Positions 16,261 through 24,243 of a stretch of DNA of 64,000 nucleotides are shown one piece after another. The number at the start of each line of letters is the position of its first letter. The first letter of the stretch is position 1. The notes beneath the pieces were generated by a model. That model saw only the letters and a list, made by a program, of their open reading frames with translations, did not search any database and had not been told where the DNA came from. Source of the DNA: an uncultured Barnesiella sp. (GTDB taxonomy: Bacteria > Bacteroidota > Bacteroidia > Bacteroidales > Barnesiellaceae_A); NCBI GenBank assembly GCA_944321085.1, contig CALUJY010000003.1:62001-126000 (forward strand), read 5' to 3'. Both the position numbers and the translations under genes were made by a program.

Positions 16261-18285
16261 CTATCCTTTTTTCTTTTTGTTTTCGCGTATTTCTTCGGCG
16301 ATATTCCATTGGCGGGTTGCCATATCCGGCATATTGAGTTGCATGAATGTGTCGCCGAGGCGTTCATGAACTGCCGCATGAAGGGGCTTTTGTGCTACGG
16401 CTTTGGCGAAGTCGGACAAGGCTTCTTCGTAGTCCTTGCATTCATATCTGAGTTTCCCGCGATTGTAGAGGGCTTTGAAGTTGAGCGGACTGAGGCGTAT
16501 GGCCTCGTTGAAGCATTCCATCCCTTTGATGCGGTCGCCGCAATCGACGAGCGTGACGCCCTTACGTACCCACGCGTCAACCAATGTAGGGTCGAGTGTG
16601 AGGGCTTTGTCGAAGTTGGCGAGTGCTGCCCGGTAGTCGCGGGCTTTCACGACGCATTCGTTGCCCATTTCGTAGTATTCTTGGGCATATTGTCGCAACA
16701 TAGCGTTGCGTTTGTGCGAGGTTTCAAGCAGGAGACGGTTTTCTTCTTTCAGTTTTTTGATGATACCCAATTTGCGGCGTATGTATCGCCGTATGGCGGG
16801 TTTCTCTATGTCGTAGCGCAGGTGTATGGCTTTGAAAAATTCGTCGAGGAAAAGTTCTATATCGTCGTTGTCGAAGGCTTCGGCTGCGGCATGGTAGCGG
16901 CGGTCGGCTTCGGCTTGTTGCAGGGCTTGCCTGATGAGAGTCGGGTTGTTGAAGCTGTTGCTGAAACGGACAATCTCGGGGTTGACGAATATCTCTTTGA
17001 GCGAGATAGGACGGGTGAGCGTGATGCCGCCGAGCGAAGTGCAGCGGCTCAGTGCCACGTAGGCTTGTCCTCCGGCAAAGGTGCCGCCCGTAAAGTCGAT
17101 GGTGACGTGGTTGAAGGTGAGGCCTTGGCTCTTGTGTATGGTGATAGCCCATGCCAACTTTATGGGGTATTGCCGGTATCGGCCTAATACTTTCTCTTCT
17201 ATGCGTTGCTCTTTCTCGTTATAGGAGTATCGTATGTTTTCCCATGTGGCGGGTTCTATGAAGCATTCGTCGCCGTTTTCGAGCAATATGTTGATGCGTT
17301 GTCCGTCGATGATTTCCGACACGATACCCAGCGAGCCGTTTACCCAGCGATGTTCGGTGTCGTTTTTGATAAACATGATCTGCGCACCTGTTTTCAACTC
17401 CAATTTCAGCGGGGTCGGGAGGCTGCTGTCGGGGAAGTCGCCCGTTATCTCGCCTTCGAAGGTATATGCCTCGCCCTCGATTTTTTCCAAATGGCTTTCG
17501 TTGATGGCATCGACATGGTCGCGGCGTGTAGCGAGTGTGATGGAGAAATTCTCCTCTTCGCCGGTTGGCTGTTCCGGTTGGCAACGGGTGTTGAGGATGG
17601 CTATTTCGTCGAGGCCAGCTTTGTTGCAACGTATCTTGTCGAGCAAGGCCACGAACAGCGGGTCGCTTTGCCGGTATGTTTTGCGCAGTTCTATGGGCAC
17701 CAACGACATCTCCTTGAATACTCGTGCCGAGAAGAAGAACGGTGTAGGGTAGAAGCGTGCCAATATATCGCGCATATCGGCGGTGACAACAGGTTCGAGC
17801 TGATATACGTCGCCTACCAACAGTATCTGCTTGCCGCCGAAAGGGTCGCGCATGTTTCCCGAGAATACACGCAGCACACGGTCTATGAAGTCTATCATGT
17901 CGGCACGAACCATCGAAATCTCGTCTATGATGATGAGTTCCACCTCTTTGAGCATCTTGCGTTGTTGTTTGCTATATTTCAGCATTTCGTAGATGCGGCT
18001 ACCTTTCAAACTCAAATCGGGGTCGTCGGGGAGGATAGGTCTGAACGGCATTTTGAAAAACGAGTGTATGGTGCTGCCTCCGGCATTGATGGCGGCAATG
18101 CCGGTTGGGGCAAGTACGACGTATCGTTTGCGTATGTTGTCGCAAATATAGCGCAGGAAAGTCGATTTTCCCGTTCCGGCTTTCCCTGTGAGGAATACCG
18201 ATTGTCGCGTGTATTTCAAGAGTGCGTAGGCATCTTGAAACTCGCGATTGTCTGTGTCGATAGATGATGTCGTGTAACTGTTCAT
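16261..18285 (-). CDS. PIF1/RecD-type DNA helicase with C-terminal TPR repeats
   Basis: This 674-residue protein has the superfamily-1B helicase core: Walker A GKAGTGKST at residues 34-42, motif Ia LAPTGIAAINAGGSTIHSFF, Walker B LIIIDEISM, motif III LLVGDVYQLEPV, and the C-terminal motif AWAITIHKSQGLTFNHV with VALSRCTSLGGITL typical of PIF1-like enzymes. After a helical linker (about 450-530) come at least three tetratricopeptide units (for example ALANFDKALTLDPTLVDAWVRKG and ECFNEAIRLSPLNFKALYNRG). The helicase core would act on DNA 5'-3'; the TPR tail suggests recruitment to a protein partner. The gene has no obvious operon partner. Confidence 0.9.
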   Translation of the reverse strand: MNSYTTSSIDTDNREFQDAYALLKYTRQSVFLTGKAGTGKSTFLRYICDNIRKRYVVLAPTGIAAINAGGSTIHSFFKMPFRPILPDDPDLSLKGSRIYEMLKYSKQQRKMLKEVELIIIDEISMVRADMIDFIDRVLRVFSGNMRDPFGGKQILLVGDVYQLEPVVTADMRDILARFYPTPFFFSARVFKEMSLVPIELRKTYRQSDPLFVALLDKIRCNKAGLDEIAILNTRCQPEQPTGEEENFSITLATRRDHVDAINESHLEKIEGEAYTFEGEITGDFPDSSLPTPLKLELKTGAQIMFIKNDTEHRWVNGSLGIVSEIIDGQRINILLENGDECFIEPATWENIRYSYNEKEQRIEEKVLGRYRQYPIKLAWAITIHKSQGLTFNHVTIDFTGGTFAGGQAYVALSRCTSLGGITLTRPISLKEIFVNPEIVRFSNSFNNPTLIRQALQQAEADRRYHAAAEAFDNDDIELFLDEFFKAIHLRYDIEKPAIRRYIRRKLGIIKKLKEENRLLLETSHKRNAMLRQYAQEYYEMGNECVVKARDYRAALANFDKALTLDPTLVDAWVRKGVTLVDCGDRIKGMECFNEAIRLSPLNFKALYNRGKLRYECKDYEEALSDFAKAVAQKPLHAAVHERLGDTFMQLNMPDMATRQWNIAEEIRENKKKKG

Positions 18286-18404
18286 GCGCTGTGTGTAGCG
18301 ATATGCGGCAATACGATGCGTGCATTTGCCGATACGAAATTACGCTTTTTCGAGCAAAACAGGCCGTTCCCGGCTCGAAAACTTGCAGACAATCGTTTCT
18401 CGTG

Positions 18405-19802
18405 TCACTCTTTCGGTTTGTTATTTGCCTCGGGTGTGTCTTCTTGCCGTATGTCGTGCTCCTTTTTCAGGTCGTCGCCCCAATGTGTTACAGTTTCGCG
18501 CTTCTCTCTCTCGATGACCTCCTTGGCCTTCTTCGCATATAAGATGATGCGCAGCGATTGGTCGTATGAGAAATAGTTCCATATCCAGTTGAGCAGGATA
18601 TTTATTTTATTGCGTACTCCTAATATGGGACGCAGGTGTACGGTGAGCCACAAAAACCACGCTACGATCCCTTGTGTTTTTATACATCCTATTTCGGCTA
18701 CGGCGCGGTTGCGGCCTATCGTAGCCATAGTGCCGAGATTTTTGTAACGGAAAGGTTGCATGGGCTTGTCATGCGCGAGGCGTATAAGATTTTGAGCAAG
18801 GAGTTTGCCTTGCTGTATGGCGACCTGCGCCAGTTGCGGATGACCGTCGGGATAGTTGGTATCGCAAGTCATGATACATTGGTCGCCTATGGCAAAGATG
18901 TTATCGGCAACTTCGGTACGGTTGCAGGCGTCTACTTTCAGCCGTCCGCCGCGACCGAAACAGAACTCGGGCAGGTTGTCGGTTGCTACGGCCTTTACGC
19001 CACTTACCCATATAAGCGTGCGGGTGGGGATGGCAGTGCCGTCTTTGAGTATGACTTGATGGGCATGGTAGTCGGTGACGAGTTCGCCGAGCCGTACATC
19101 GACGCCCATTTCCCTTAAAAATTTTTCGGCTTTTTGCGACGATATGGGCGACATGTTTCCCAGCAGACGTTCTCCGGCTTCTATGAGGTATATGTGCAAC
19201 AGCTCTTTGTCCATATCGGGATAATCGGCCGGGAGTATATACCGTTTCATTTCCGATAATGCGCCTGCAATTTCCACCCCGGTTGCGCCGCCGCCAACGA
19301 TGACGATATTGAGCAGCTCGCGGCGTTCTTGCTCTGTGGCGCAGGTGATGCTCCGCTCTAAGTTCGACAGCAGGGCGTTGCGCAAGCCCATGGCCTCGGA
19401 CAAGGTTTTCATGGGAATGGCCTCTTCCTCGATATGCTTGTTGCCGAAGAAGTTGCTTGTAGTGCCTGTTGCCAACACGAGGTAGTCATAGTCGATTTTT
19501 CCGATAGAGGTTTGTATGATGTTTTTTTCGGGAAATATCGACCGCAACTCGGCCATGCGGAAGTGGACATTTTTACATCCGTGAAACAGTTTCCTGAAAG
19601 GGAATGCAATAGCACTCGGTTCGAGGCCGGCCGAGGCTATTTGGTAGATGAGAGGTGGAAATTGGTGGTAGTTGTTCTTGTCTATCAGGATGACCTGATA
19701 CGGCGATTGGCGTAACGCATTGGCTACTTTGAGGCCTCCGAAACCTCCGCCAACGATGACGACTCTCTTTTGAGCCCCGTTTCTTGCAATGTTGAAACTC
19801 AT
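18405..19802 (-). CDS. ndh: Type II NADH:quinone oxidoreductase (Ndh-like)
   Basis: This 465-residue flavoprotein transfers electrons from NADH to quinone without pumping ions. It has two dinucleotide-binding folds: VVIVGGGFGGLKVANAL at residues 13-29 (FAD) and NIVIVGGGATGVEIAGAL (NADH), plus the FAD-closing segment NIFAIGDQC. A hydrophobic C-terminal segment around VAWFLWLTVHLRPILGVRNKINILLNWIWNYF matches the membrane anchor of the family. The Met at 19802 is used; the 33 upstream codons overlap the neighbouring terminator and are not conserved. The C-terminus carries a charged tail (REKRETVTHWGDDLKKEHD). Confidence 0.9.
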   Translation of the reverse strand: MSFNIARNGAQKRVVIVGGGFGGLKVANALRQSPYQVILIDKNNYHQFPPLIYQIASAGLEPSAIAFPFRKLFHGCKNVHFRMAELRSIFPEKNIIQTSIGKIDYDYLVLATGTTSNFFGNKHIEEEAIPMKTLSEAMGLRNALLSNLERSITCATEQERRELLNIVIVGGGATGVEIAGALSEMKRYILPADYPDMDKELLHIYLIEAGERLLGNMSPISSQKAEKFLREMGVDVRLGELVTDYHAHQVILKDGTAIPTRTLIWVSGVKAVATDNLPEFCFGRGGRLKVDACNRTEVADNIFAIGDQCIMTCDTNYPDGHPQLAQVAIQQGKLLAQNLIRLAHDKPMQPFRYKNLGTMATIGRNRAVAEIGCIKTQGIVAWFLWLTVHLRPILGVRNKINILLNWIWNYFSYDQSLRIILYAKKAKEVIEREKRETVTHWGDDLKKEHDIRQEDTPEANNKPKE

Positions 19803-19882
19803 GGTTGTATATTGTAAATATGTCGATATTCCATCTTCATGTAAAGAAGTCTTCTCGCTTTCATCGCGGTGCTTCTGTCCAT

Positions 19883-19932
19883 AAAAAAAGAACCATAGCA
19901 TCCTTGAAAGTAGAGTTTGCTATGGTTCTTTT
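19883..19932 (-). terminator. Terminator after the FadL-like porin gene
   Basis: Arms AAAAGAACCATAGCA (19886-19900) and TGCTATGGTTCTTTT (19918-19932) form a 15-bp stem with a 17-base loop. On the minus strand it ends in a run of seven T (19883-19889), a canonical intrinsic terminator. Confidence 0.9.
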
Positions 19933-20011
19933 ATATCAGTAGGTTATAATCTATAACTTCTCAGGGGGTATTTTGGTTTTGCCGTACCCCGCATAGTAAT
20001 CTGTTTTGTTA

Positions 20012-21616
20012 TCAGAATTTATATCCTATGGTCAGTTTTACCATGTTGTGACGCATGTCCATTGTACTCGACAAGGGGGCGAGGTCGCCCTCAAACGGGG
20101 TAAACGGATATATGTCGTACTTCTGCATGCGATGTACATAGGCTACGTCGAGCGAGATGTTGTTGATACGGTATCCTAAACCGCAACTGATGTTGTGTGC
20201 ATCGTGCGGCAGATAATAGGTGGTGAGTGTCCCTTCTACAATCTCGGGCGTGACGGCATGGTTGAGTATCGAGTTATTGAGTTGCGAGCCTTCGTAGGCA
20301 TATCCGGCACGCAGACTCAGCATGGGCAATATGCGCACTTCGCCGCCGACGCGTACCGTACTCATGCCTGCCATGTAGTTATTTATATTGGTGTTTGTGA
20401 CGGTGTAGTCGAGGCTACCACTGCTGCCATAGCTCATGTTTTTGGCATTGGAGTATTCGTAATCGACGCTCAATAATCCTACTTTACCTATGACGGCGGC
20501 AACGCTGCCTATGATACGCCACGGTGAATGATATTCATAGCTTGCTATGCCTACGTCGGTATAGTTGCTCTCGGTCGTACCTCGGTGTGAGCCTACGTTA
20601 TAGTCGGTACCTGCCCAATAAGTGTCGGTCAGACGGTAGTATGTGGGTGAGTGATAGGCAAATCCTATGCGCAGGAACGAGACGGGGCGGAAGATGAGTC
20701 CTAATTTTACACCGAATCCGTAACCGTTGGTGCGCAATGTGTTTGCCAATTCATAGTCGGCATTGACCGTTTCGCGTATGATATTGCCTTGTCCGTCTTC
20801 CTCAAAAAGGAGCGCGTTTTGCAATGTCTCGCCGTAGTAGCTCTCTATGCGGTAGTCTATGTTGGTGAGCCCCAAGGTAAGTCCCCAATATAGCATATCG
20901 CTGATGTTGCCGCTTACGTTGATGTCGTACTCGTCGATACTTCCACTTGTGGTGTTGTACAGGCTGGCGTTGCCGGTGGTATTGTTCGACGGTGAGAATA
21001 TCCCTTCGTATTGCGTGGCCTCTTCTCCGCCGAGCGAATTGATGAGGAATGCGTTGTATCCTAAGATGGAGAGCCACGGAGTCCACGAATCGCTATACGG
21101 ATTGTAGCTCGAATTGCCTATCATCTCGTTGGGTAATACGCCGGCAGCCGTTGTTTGTTGGGCAATGAGCTGGGTCAGCGACGACCCTATGTTATTCCAG
21201 TCGGCACGGTAGCTGTTGTTGAAGCTGGCCACGTTGTTGTAGGAGAAACCGAAGTTCAGCGTACGCAGCGCATTGTTGCGGAAGCGTATGGTTCCTACAA
21301 ATCCCAAGTTGTCGCCCGAGAAGTAGAAACCCGAGTTGGTATTGGTTCGGCTGCTCGTTTGTGTCGAGTTATTGTAGAAATTCAGTCCTCCGGTTACTGT
21401 GATTTCCGAGCTGCGGTATATACCTAATCCTGCCGGGTTCTGTCTGATAGTGCTTATATCGCCACCTAATGCGCCGAAAGCTCCTCCCATGGCAGTGTAG
21501 CGAGCCGTCCCTTTCAGTTGGCTGGTAGTCATGGGGAGGGCGTCCAATGCGCCTTGCCCCATGCAGGAGAGGCTGCTTGCAATCAATAATGATGTTATGA
21601 TGATGGATTGTTTCAT
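20012..21616 (-). CDS. OmpP1/FadL/TodX-family outer-membrane transport protein
   Basis: This 534-residue outer-membrane barrel has a signal peptide (MKQSIIITSLLIASSLSCMGQG) followed by the family N-terminal hatch segment ARYTAMGGAFGALGGDISTIRQNPAGLGIYRSSEITVTGG, in which the N-P-A-G-L motif is diagnostic. The rest is strand-rich with serine/threonine/asparagine loops. Members take up hydrophobic compounds; in Bacteroidota annotations it is often called a haemin receptor, but nothing here shows haem binding. It begins 27 bases after the stop of the low-complexity protein gene and is presumably co-transcribed with it. Confidence 0.85.
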   Translation of the reverse strand: MKQSIIITSLLIASSLSCMGQGALDALPMTTSQLKGTARYTAMGGAFGALGGDISTIRQNPAGLGIYRSSEITVTGGLNFYNNSTQTSSRTNTNSGFYFSGDNLGFVGTIRFRNNALRTLNFGFSYNNVASFNNSYRADWNNIGSSLTQLIAQQTTAAGVLPNEMIGNSSYNPYSDSWTPWLSILGYNAFLINSLGGEEATQYEGIFSPSNNTTGNASLYNTTSGSIDEYDINVSGNISDMLYWGLTLGLTNIDYRIESYYGETLQNALLFEEDGQGNIIRETVNADYELANTLRTNGYGFGVKLGLIFRPVSFLRIGFAYHSPTYYRLTDTYWAGTDYNVGSHRGTTESNYTDVGIASYEYHSPWRIIGSVAAVIGKVGLLSVDYEYSNAKNMSYGSSGSLDYTVTNTNINNYMAGMSTVRVGGEVRILPMLSLRAGYAYEGSQLNNSILNHAVTPEIVEGTLTTYYLPHDAHNISCGLGYRINNISLDVAYVHRMQKYDIYPFTPFEGDLAPLSSTMDMRHNMVKLTIGYKF

Positions 21617-21643
21617 TTTGTAGATTATATATCGTTGATTGTT

Positions 21644-23077
21644 TTATCTTCTGCCGCGGCTACCTCCCGAACTCATGCTTCCGCTGCGGGAACTGCCTAC
21701 TGAGCCTCTCGAACTGCCTACCGAGCTCCTCGATGTATTGCCGCGCGAGGGCGAATAACTATTGCGGGAGGTGCTGCTCGACGGGGTGTTGTAACTCCGA
21801 ACCGATGTTGACGAAGGTCGGCTTGTCGAGGTACCTCTGTATGAGTTTTGCGTGTTGATAGTGGTACGGCCTGTCGAAGTGCTGCTTGTGCCTCTACCGG
21901 TGGTACTTATCGATGTCGATGGACGACGGGTGCCGGTAGTGCTGCCCGAGGGTGTACTAATGGAACTCGACCCCGTTACGCCACGGCGACCACTGTCGAT
22001 GATGTTGCCGTTTGTGGTGCTTGTGCCGCGGCGACCATTATTGATAGTGGTAGTGCTGCCTCCTCTTCTGCCGGTCGATTCTATGTTGTCACGACCGTTC
22101 GATGGCGTTGTGTAACGTTGTCCTCGTGTGCCGCTCTCAGACGACGAGCCCGAGGTGATACCTTCTCGGCGTGACGGCATGCTGTTGCCTCTTGTACCGG
22201 CGGTGTATGTGCCTCCGTAGCGGGTACTGCTGCTGCCGGGACGTGCGGGAGCGTCGTTTCTCCATTGCCGCGGTCCTCGGCCGTTGGCCGTGTAGTACCA
22301 GTCGTTATGCCATCCGTAGTGAGGGTATCCCCAGCCATAGTATCCGTGATAGGGGTATCCCCATCCGTAATATCCGGGATATGGATAGCCCCATCCATAG
22401 CTGAAATACCACGGGTCGTAGTAGCCCCATGATGTCCAGCCGTAGTTCCATCGCCATGCCCAGCTCGAATAAGAGTAGGGTGCCCACATATAGTTCCAGT
22501 ACCAAGGATTGGTCCACGTTGGGGTTACCCATGCGTAGTTGCCCTCGATATAGACATTCCAGTCGTTGTTGTCGAGGAAGTATATGTCGGTATATGCCGG
22601 GTCGCTTATGTTGATGGCATAGCGCGGGTCATAAAAGCGGTGTATGCGTATGGTGTATTCGTAGTCGTCGAGCGACCCGTTGAAGTCGTCGAGGTAATAG
22701 CCTTCCTCGGGTTGTATATATACGGTATCGCCCGGGGCTACTTCGTCGCTTTGGTATGTAAAGGTTGTGCCTATGACGGTGCCGTCGTCGGTGGCATCGG
22801 CATACGCACTTGTGTCGTCTGAGTATGAGCCTCGGCGGTTATATTCGTCGACATCTCTTTCGGCAGGTGCCGTTGTCGTCGTGGTGGTTGTGGTGGTGAC
22901 AGTTGTTGTGGTTACCGCAGCAGCCTCTTTCTCTTTCTTTTTTTGTTCTATTACGGGATTCTCCTCTCCGGGGGTATAATAGATGTCATCTTCTATGTAA
23001 TAGCTTTGAGCCATAGAAGGAGATAACATGTTAGCCCCTAAAACGGTTAACGCGATGATAATACTTCTCTTTTTCAT
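21644..23077 (-). CDS. Secreted low-complexity protein with Thr-run, Tyr/Trp/Gly-rich and Ser/Arg/Gly-rich regions
   Basis: This 477-residue protein of unknown function begins with a signal peptide (MKKRSIIIALTVLGANMLSPSMA). In order it has an acidic region, a threonine run (residues about 55-70), a folded-looking domain (about 105-175, with YYLDDFNGSLDDYEYTIRIHRFYDPRYAINISDPAYTD), a Tyr/Trp/Gly/Pro-rich block of near repeats (GWGYPYPGYYGWGYPYHGYY) and a tail rich in Ser, Arg, Gly and Thr to the end. The tail is basic and probably disordered. Such composition suggests a surface or cell-wall-associated role, but no family is recognised. The FadL-like porin gene follows 27 bases downstream. Confidence 0.75.
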   Translation of the reverse strand: MKKRSIIIALTVLGANMLSPSMAQSYYIEDDIYYTPGEENPVIEQKKKEKEAAAVTTTTVTTTTTTTTTAPAERDVDEYNRRGSYSDDTSAYADATDDGTVIGTTFTYQSDEVAPGDTVYIQPEEGYYLDDFNGSLDDYEYTIRIHRFYDPRYAINISDPAYTDIYFLDNNDWNVYIEGNYAWVTPTWTNPWYWNYMWAPYSYSSWAWRWNYGWTSWGYYDPWYFSYGWGYPYPGYYGWGYPYHGYYGWGYPHYGWHNDWYYTANGRGPRQWRNDAPARPGSSSTRYGGTYTAGTRGNSMPSRREGITSGSSSESGTRGQRYTTPSNGRDNIESTGRRGGSTTTINNGRRGTSTTNGNIIDSGRRGVTGSSSISTPSGSTTGTRRPSTSISTTGRGTSSTSTGRTTINTQNSYRGTSTSRPSSTSVRSYNTPSSSTSRNSYSPSRGNTSRSSVGSSRGSVGSSRSGSMSSGGSRGRR

Positions 23078-23180
23078 AAGTCAAAATCCTCCTGTCGTCT
23101 ATGGTTTATAATATGACTCTCGGCAGGCGTTAAGGTTTAAGCCTTTAACCTTAAATAGCACCAAAGAATAATATTGCAAA

Positions 23181-23188
23181 CAAAGGTA
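23181..23188 (-). promoter_or_regulatory. Putative -7 box of the low-complexity protein / porin operon
   Basis: Minus-strand TACCTTTG fits TAnnTTTG, about 104 bases before the ATG at 23077. A TTG at 23205-23207 is 16 bases away, one base short of the usual range. Confidence 0.4.
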
Positions 23189-23317
23189 TTTAACTTTGGC
23201 GAAACAACGCGGTAAAATAACGTTTTTAACGTTCGATTAGGAGTGTTATGTTTGCTTATAACCGCGTTTCGGTTTATCGGGCGGTATTGCCGACAAATTT
23301 GTCTGTATATCGGCGGG

Positions 23318-24043
23318 TTATGGTTGTTGCCCGAGTTTGAGGTAGAAATCGCGTGTGAGAGCGATGTACTCTTGTGTGTATTCGCCCGGTTGTTTTTCTA
23401 TGGTGAGGTACGATACTGCGGGGCGTGGCAGCAAGGCATGCCGCCACTCGCATAGCATGCGTTTGGGAGGCTTCCCGGGCAGCGTGTTTACGACGAGCTG
23501 CCGCGATAGGCTCCATCCTGTCAGCATAGCCGTTTCGTCGATACGGTCGAATAACTTTGCCGGGAAGACGAGTGAAAGGGTGCCACCGTCTTGCAGCAGC
23601 ATGCGAGAGAGACCGAAAATGGCATCGTATTGCAACGTGATGGCGTGCCGTGCTGTCCTGCGGGCAGCATCGGGCGGGAGCAAGTCGTCGAAGTAAGGCG
23701 GGTTGGAGAGTATGGCGTCAAACCGGGAGCCGGTAGAGCGGGCAAATAGGTTGAAGTCGGCATGTTCTATCGTGATGCGTTCTTTCCACGGGCAGGCACA
23801 GCAGTTTTCCCGGGCTTGTTGCGCTGCATCGGCATCTATCTCTATCCCCGTTATGGCTGTATGGCGGGAGCGTTGGGCTGCCATTATGGCAAGAATACCA
23901 GTACCGGTGCCTATATCGAGAATGTTGCCTTCGTGCGGAAGTGCTGCCCATGCCCCTAACAATACGCTGTCGGTGCCTACTTTCATGGCACAACGTTCTT
24001 GACGTATCGAGAATTGCCGGAAGTGGAATATATTTGCAGACAT
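23318..24043 (-). CDS. trmN6: tRNA1(Val) (adenine-37-N6)-methyltransferase (TrmN6/YfiC-like)
   Basis: This 241-residue SAM-dependent methyltransferase has motif I NILDIGTGTGILAIMAA and motif IV ILSNPPYF, where N-P-P-Y marks amino-group methylation. The N-terminus FHFRQFSIRQERCAMKVGTDSVLLGAWA is characteristic of the YfiC group, as is the ending EYIALTRDFYLK. The Met at 24043 (MSANIF) is chosen over one ten codons upstream because a putative -7 box lies at 24071-24078. lon is divergent, 200 bases away. A broader rRNA/tRNA substrate cannot be excluded. Confidence 0.88.
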   Translation of the reverse strand: MSANIFHFRQFSIRQERCAMKVGTDSVLLGAWAALPHEGNILDIGTGTGILAIMAAQRSRHTAITGIEIDADAAQQARENCCACPWKERITIEHADFNLFARSTGSRFDAILSNPPYFDDLLPPDAARRTARHAITLQYDAIFGLSRMLLQDGGTLSLVFPAKLFDRIDETAMLTGWSLSRQLVVNTLPGKPPKRMLCEWRHALLPRPAVSYLTIEKQPGEYTQEYIALTRDFYLKLGQQP

Positions 24044-24070
24044 TATATGGCAGTTCGTAGGTATGACATG

Positions 24071-24078
24071 CAAAAATA
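24071..24078 (-). promoter_or_regulatory. Putative -7 box of trmN6
   Basis: Minus-strand TATTTTTG fits TAnnTTTG, 27 bases before the trmN6 start. No -33 TTG at the expected distance is seen. Confidence 0.35.
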
Positions 24079-24170
24079 CGTATAAAAAGCGAGGTGCCGA
24101 AATTTTTTATGATTTCAGAAAGTTTGGCATATTACTTGTGGGATAACCCAAATGCACGAGAAGAATTGTG

Positions 24171-24178
24171 TATCTTTG
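24171..24178 (+). promoter_or_regulatory. Putative -7 box of lon
   Basis: TATCTTTG (followed by CA) is a perfect TAnnTTTG element 65 bases before the lon ATG. The -33 position carries no clear TTG. No heat-shock CIRCE-like inverted repeat is seen in the 200-base divergent region. Confidence 0.5.
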
Positions 24179-24243
24179 CAAATTCTGACAGCGTATGACA
24201 GAATGGCATTTTTTAGATAAATATTATAAAAGGACAATATATT

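Noticed and set aside
23191..23198. Plus-strand TAACTTTG, a possible promoter
   Set aside because: No plus-strand gene follows for 1 kb. The overlapping minus-strand box at 23181-23188 is correctly placed for a gene.
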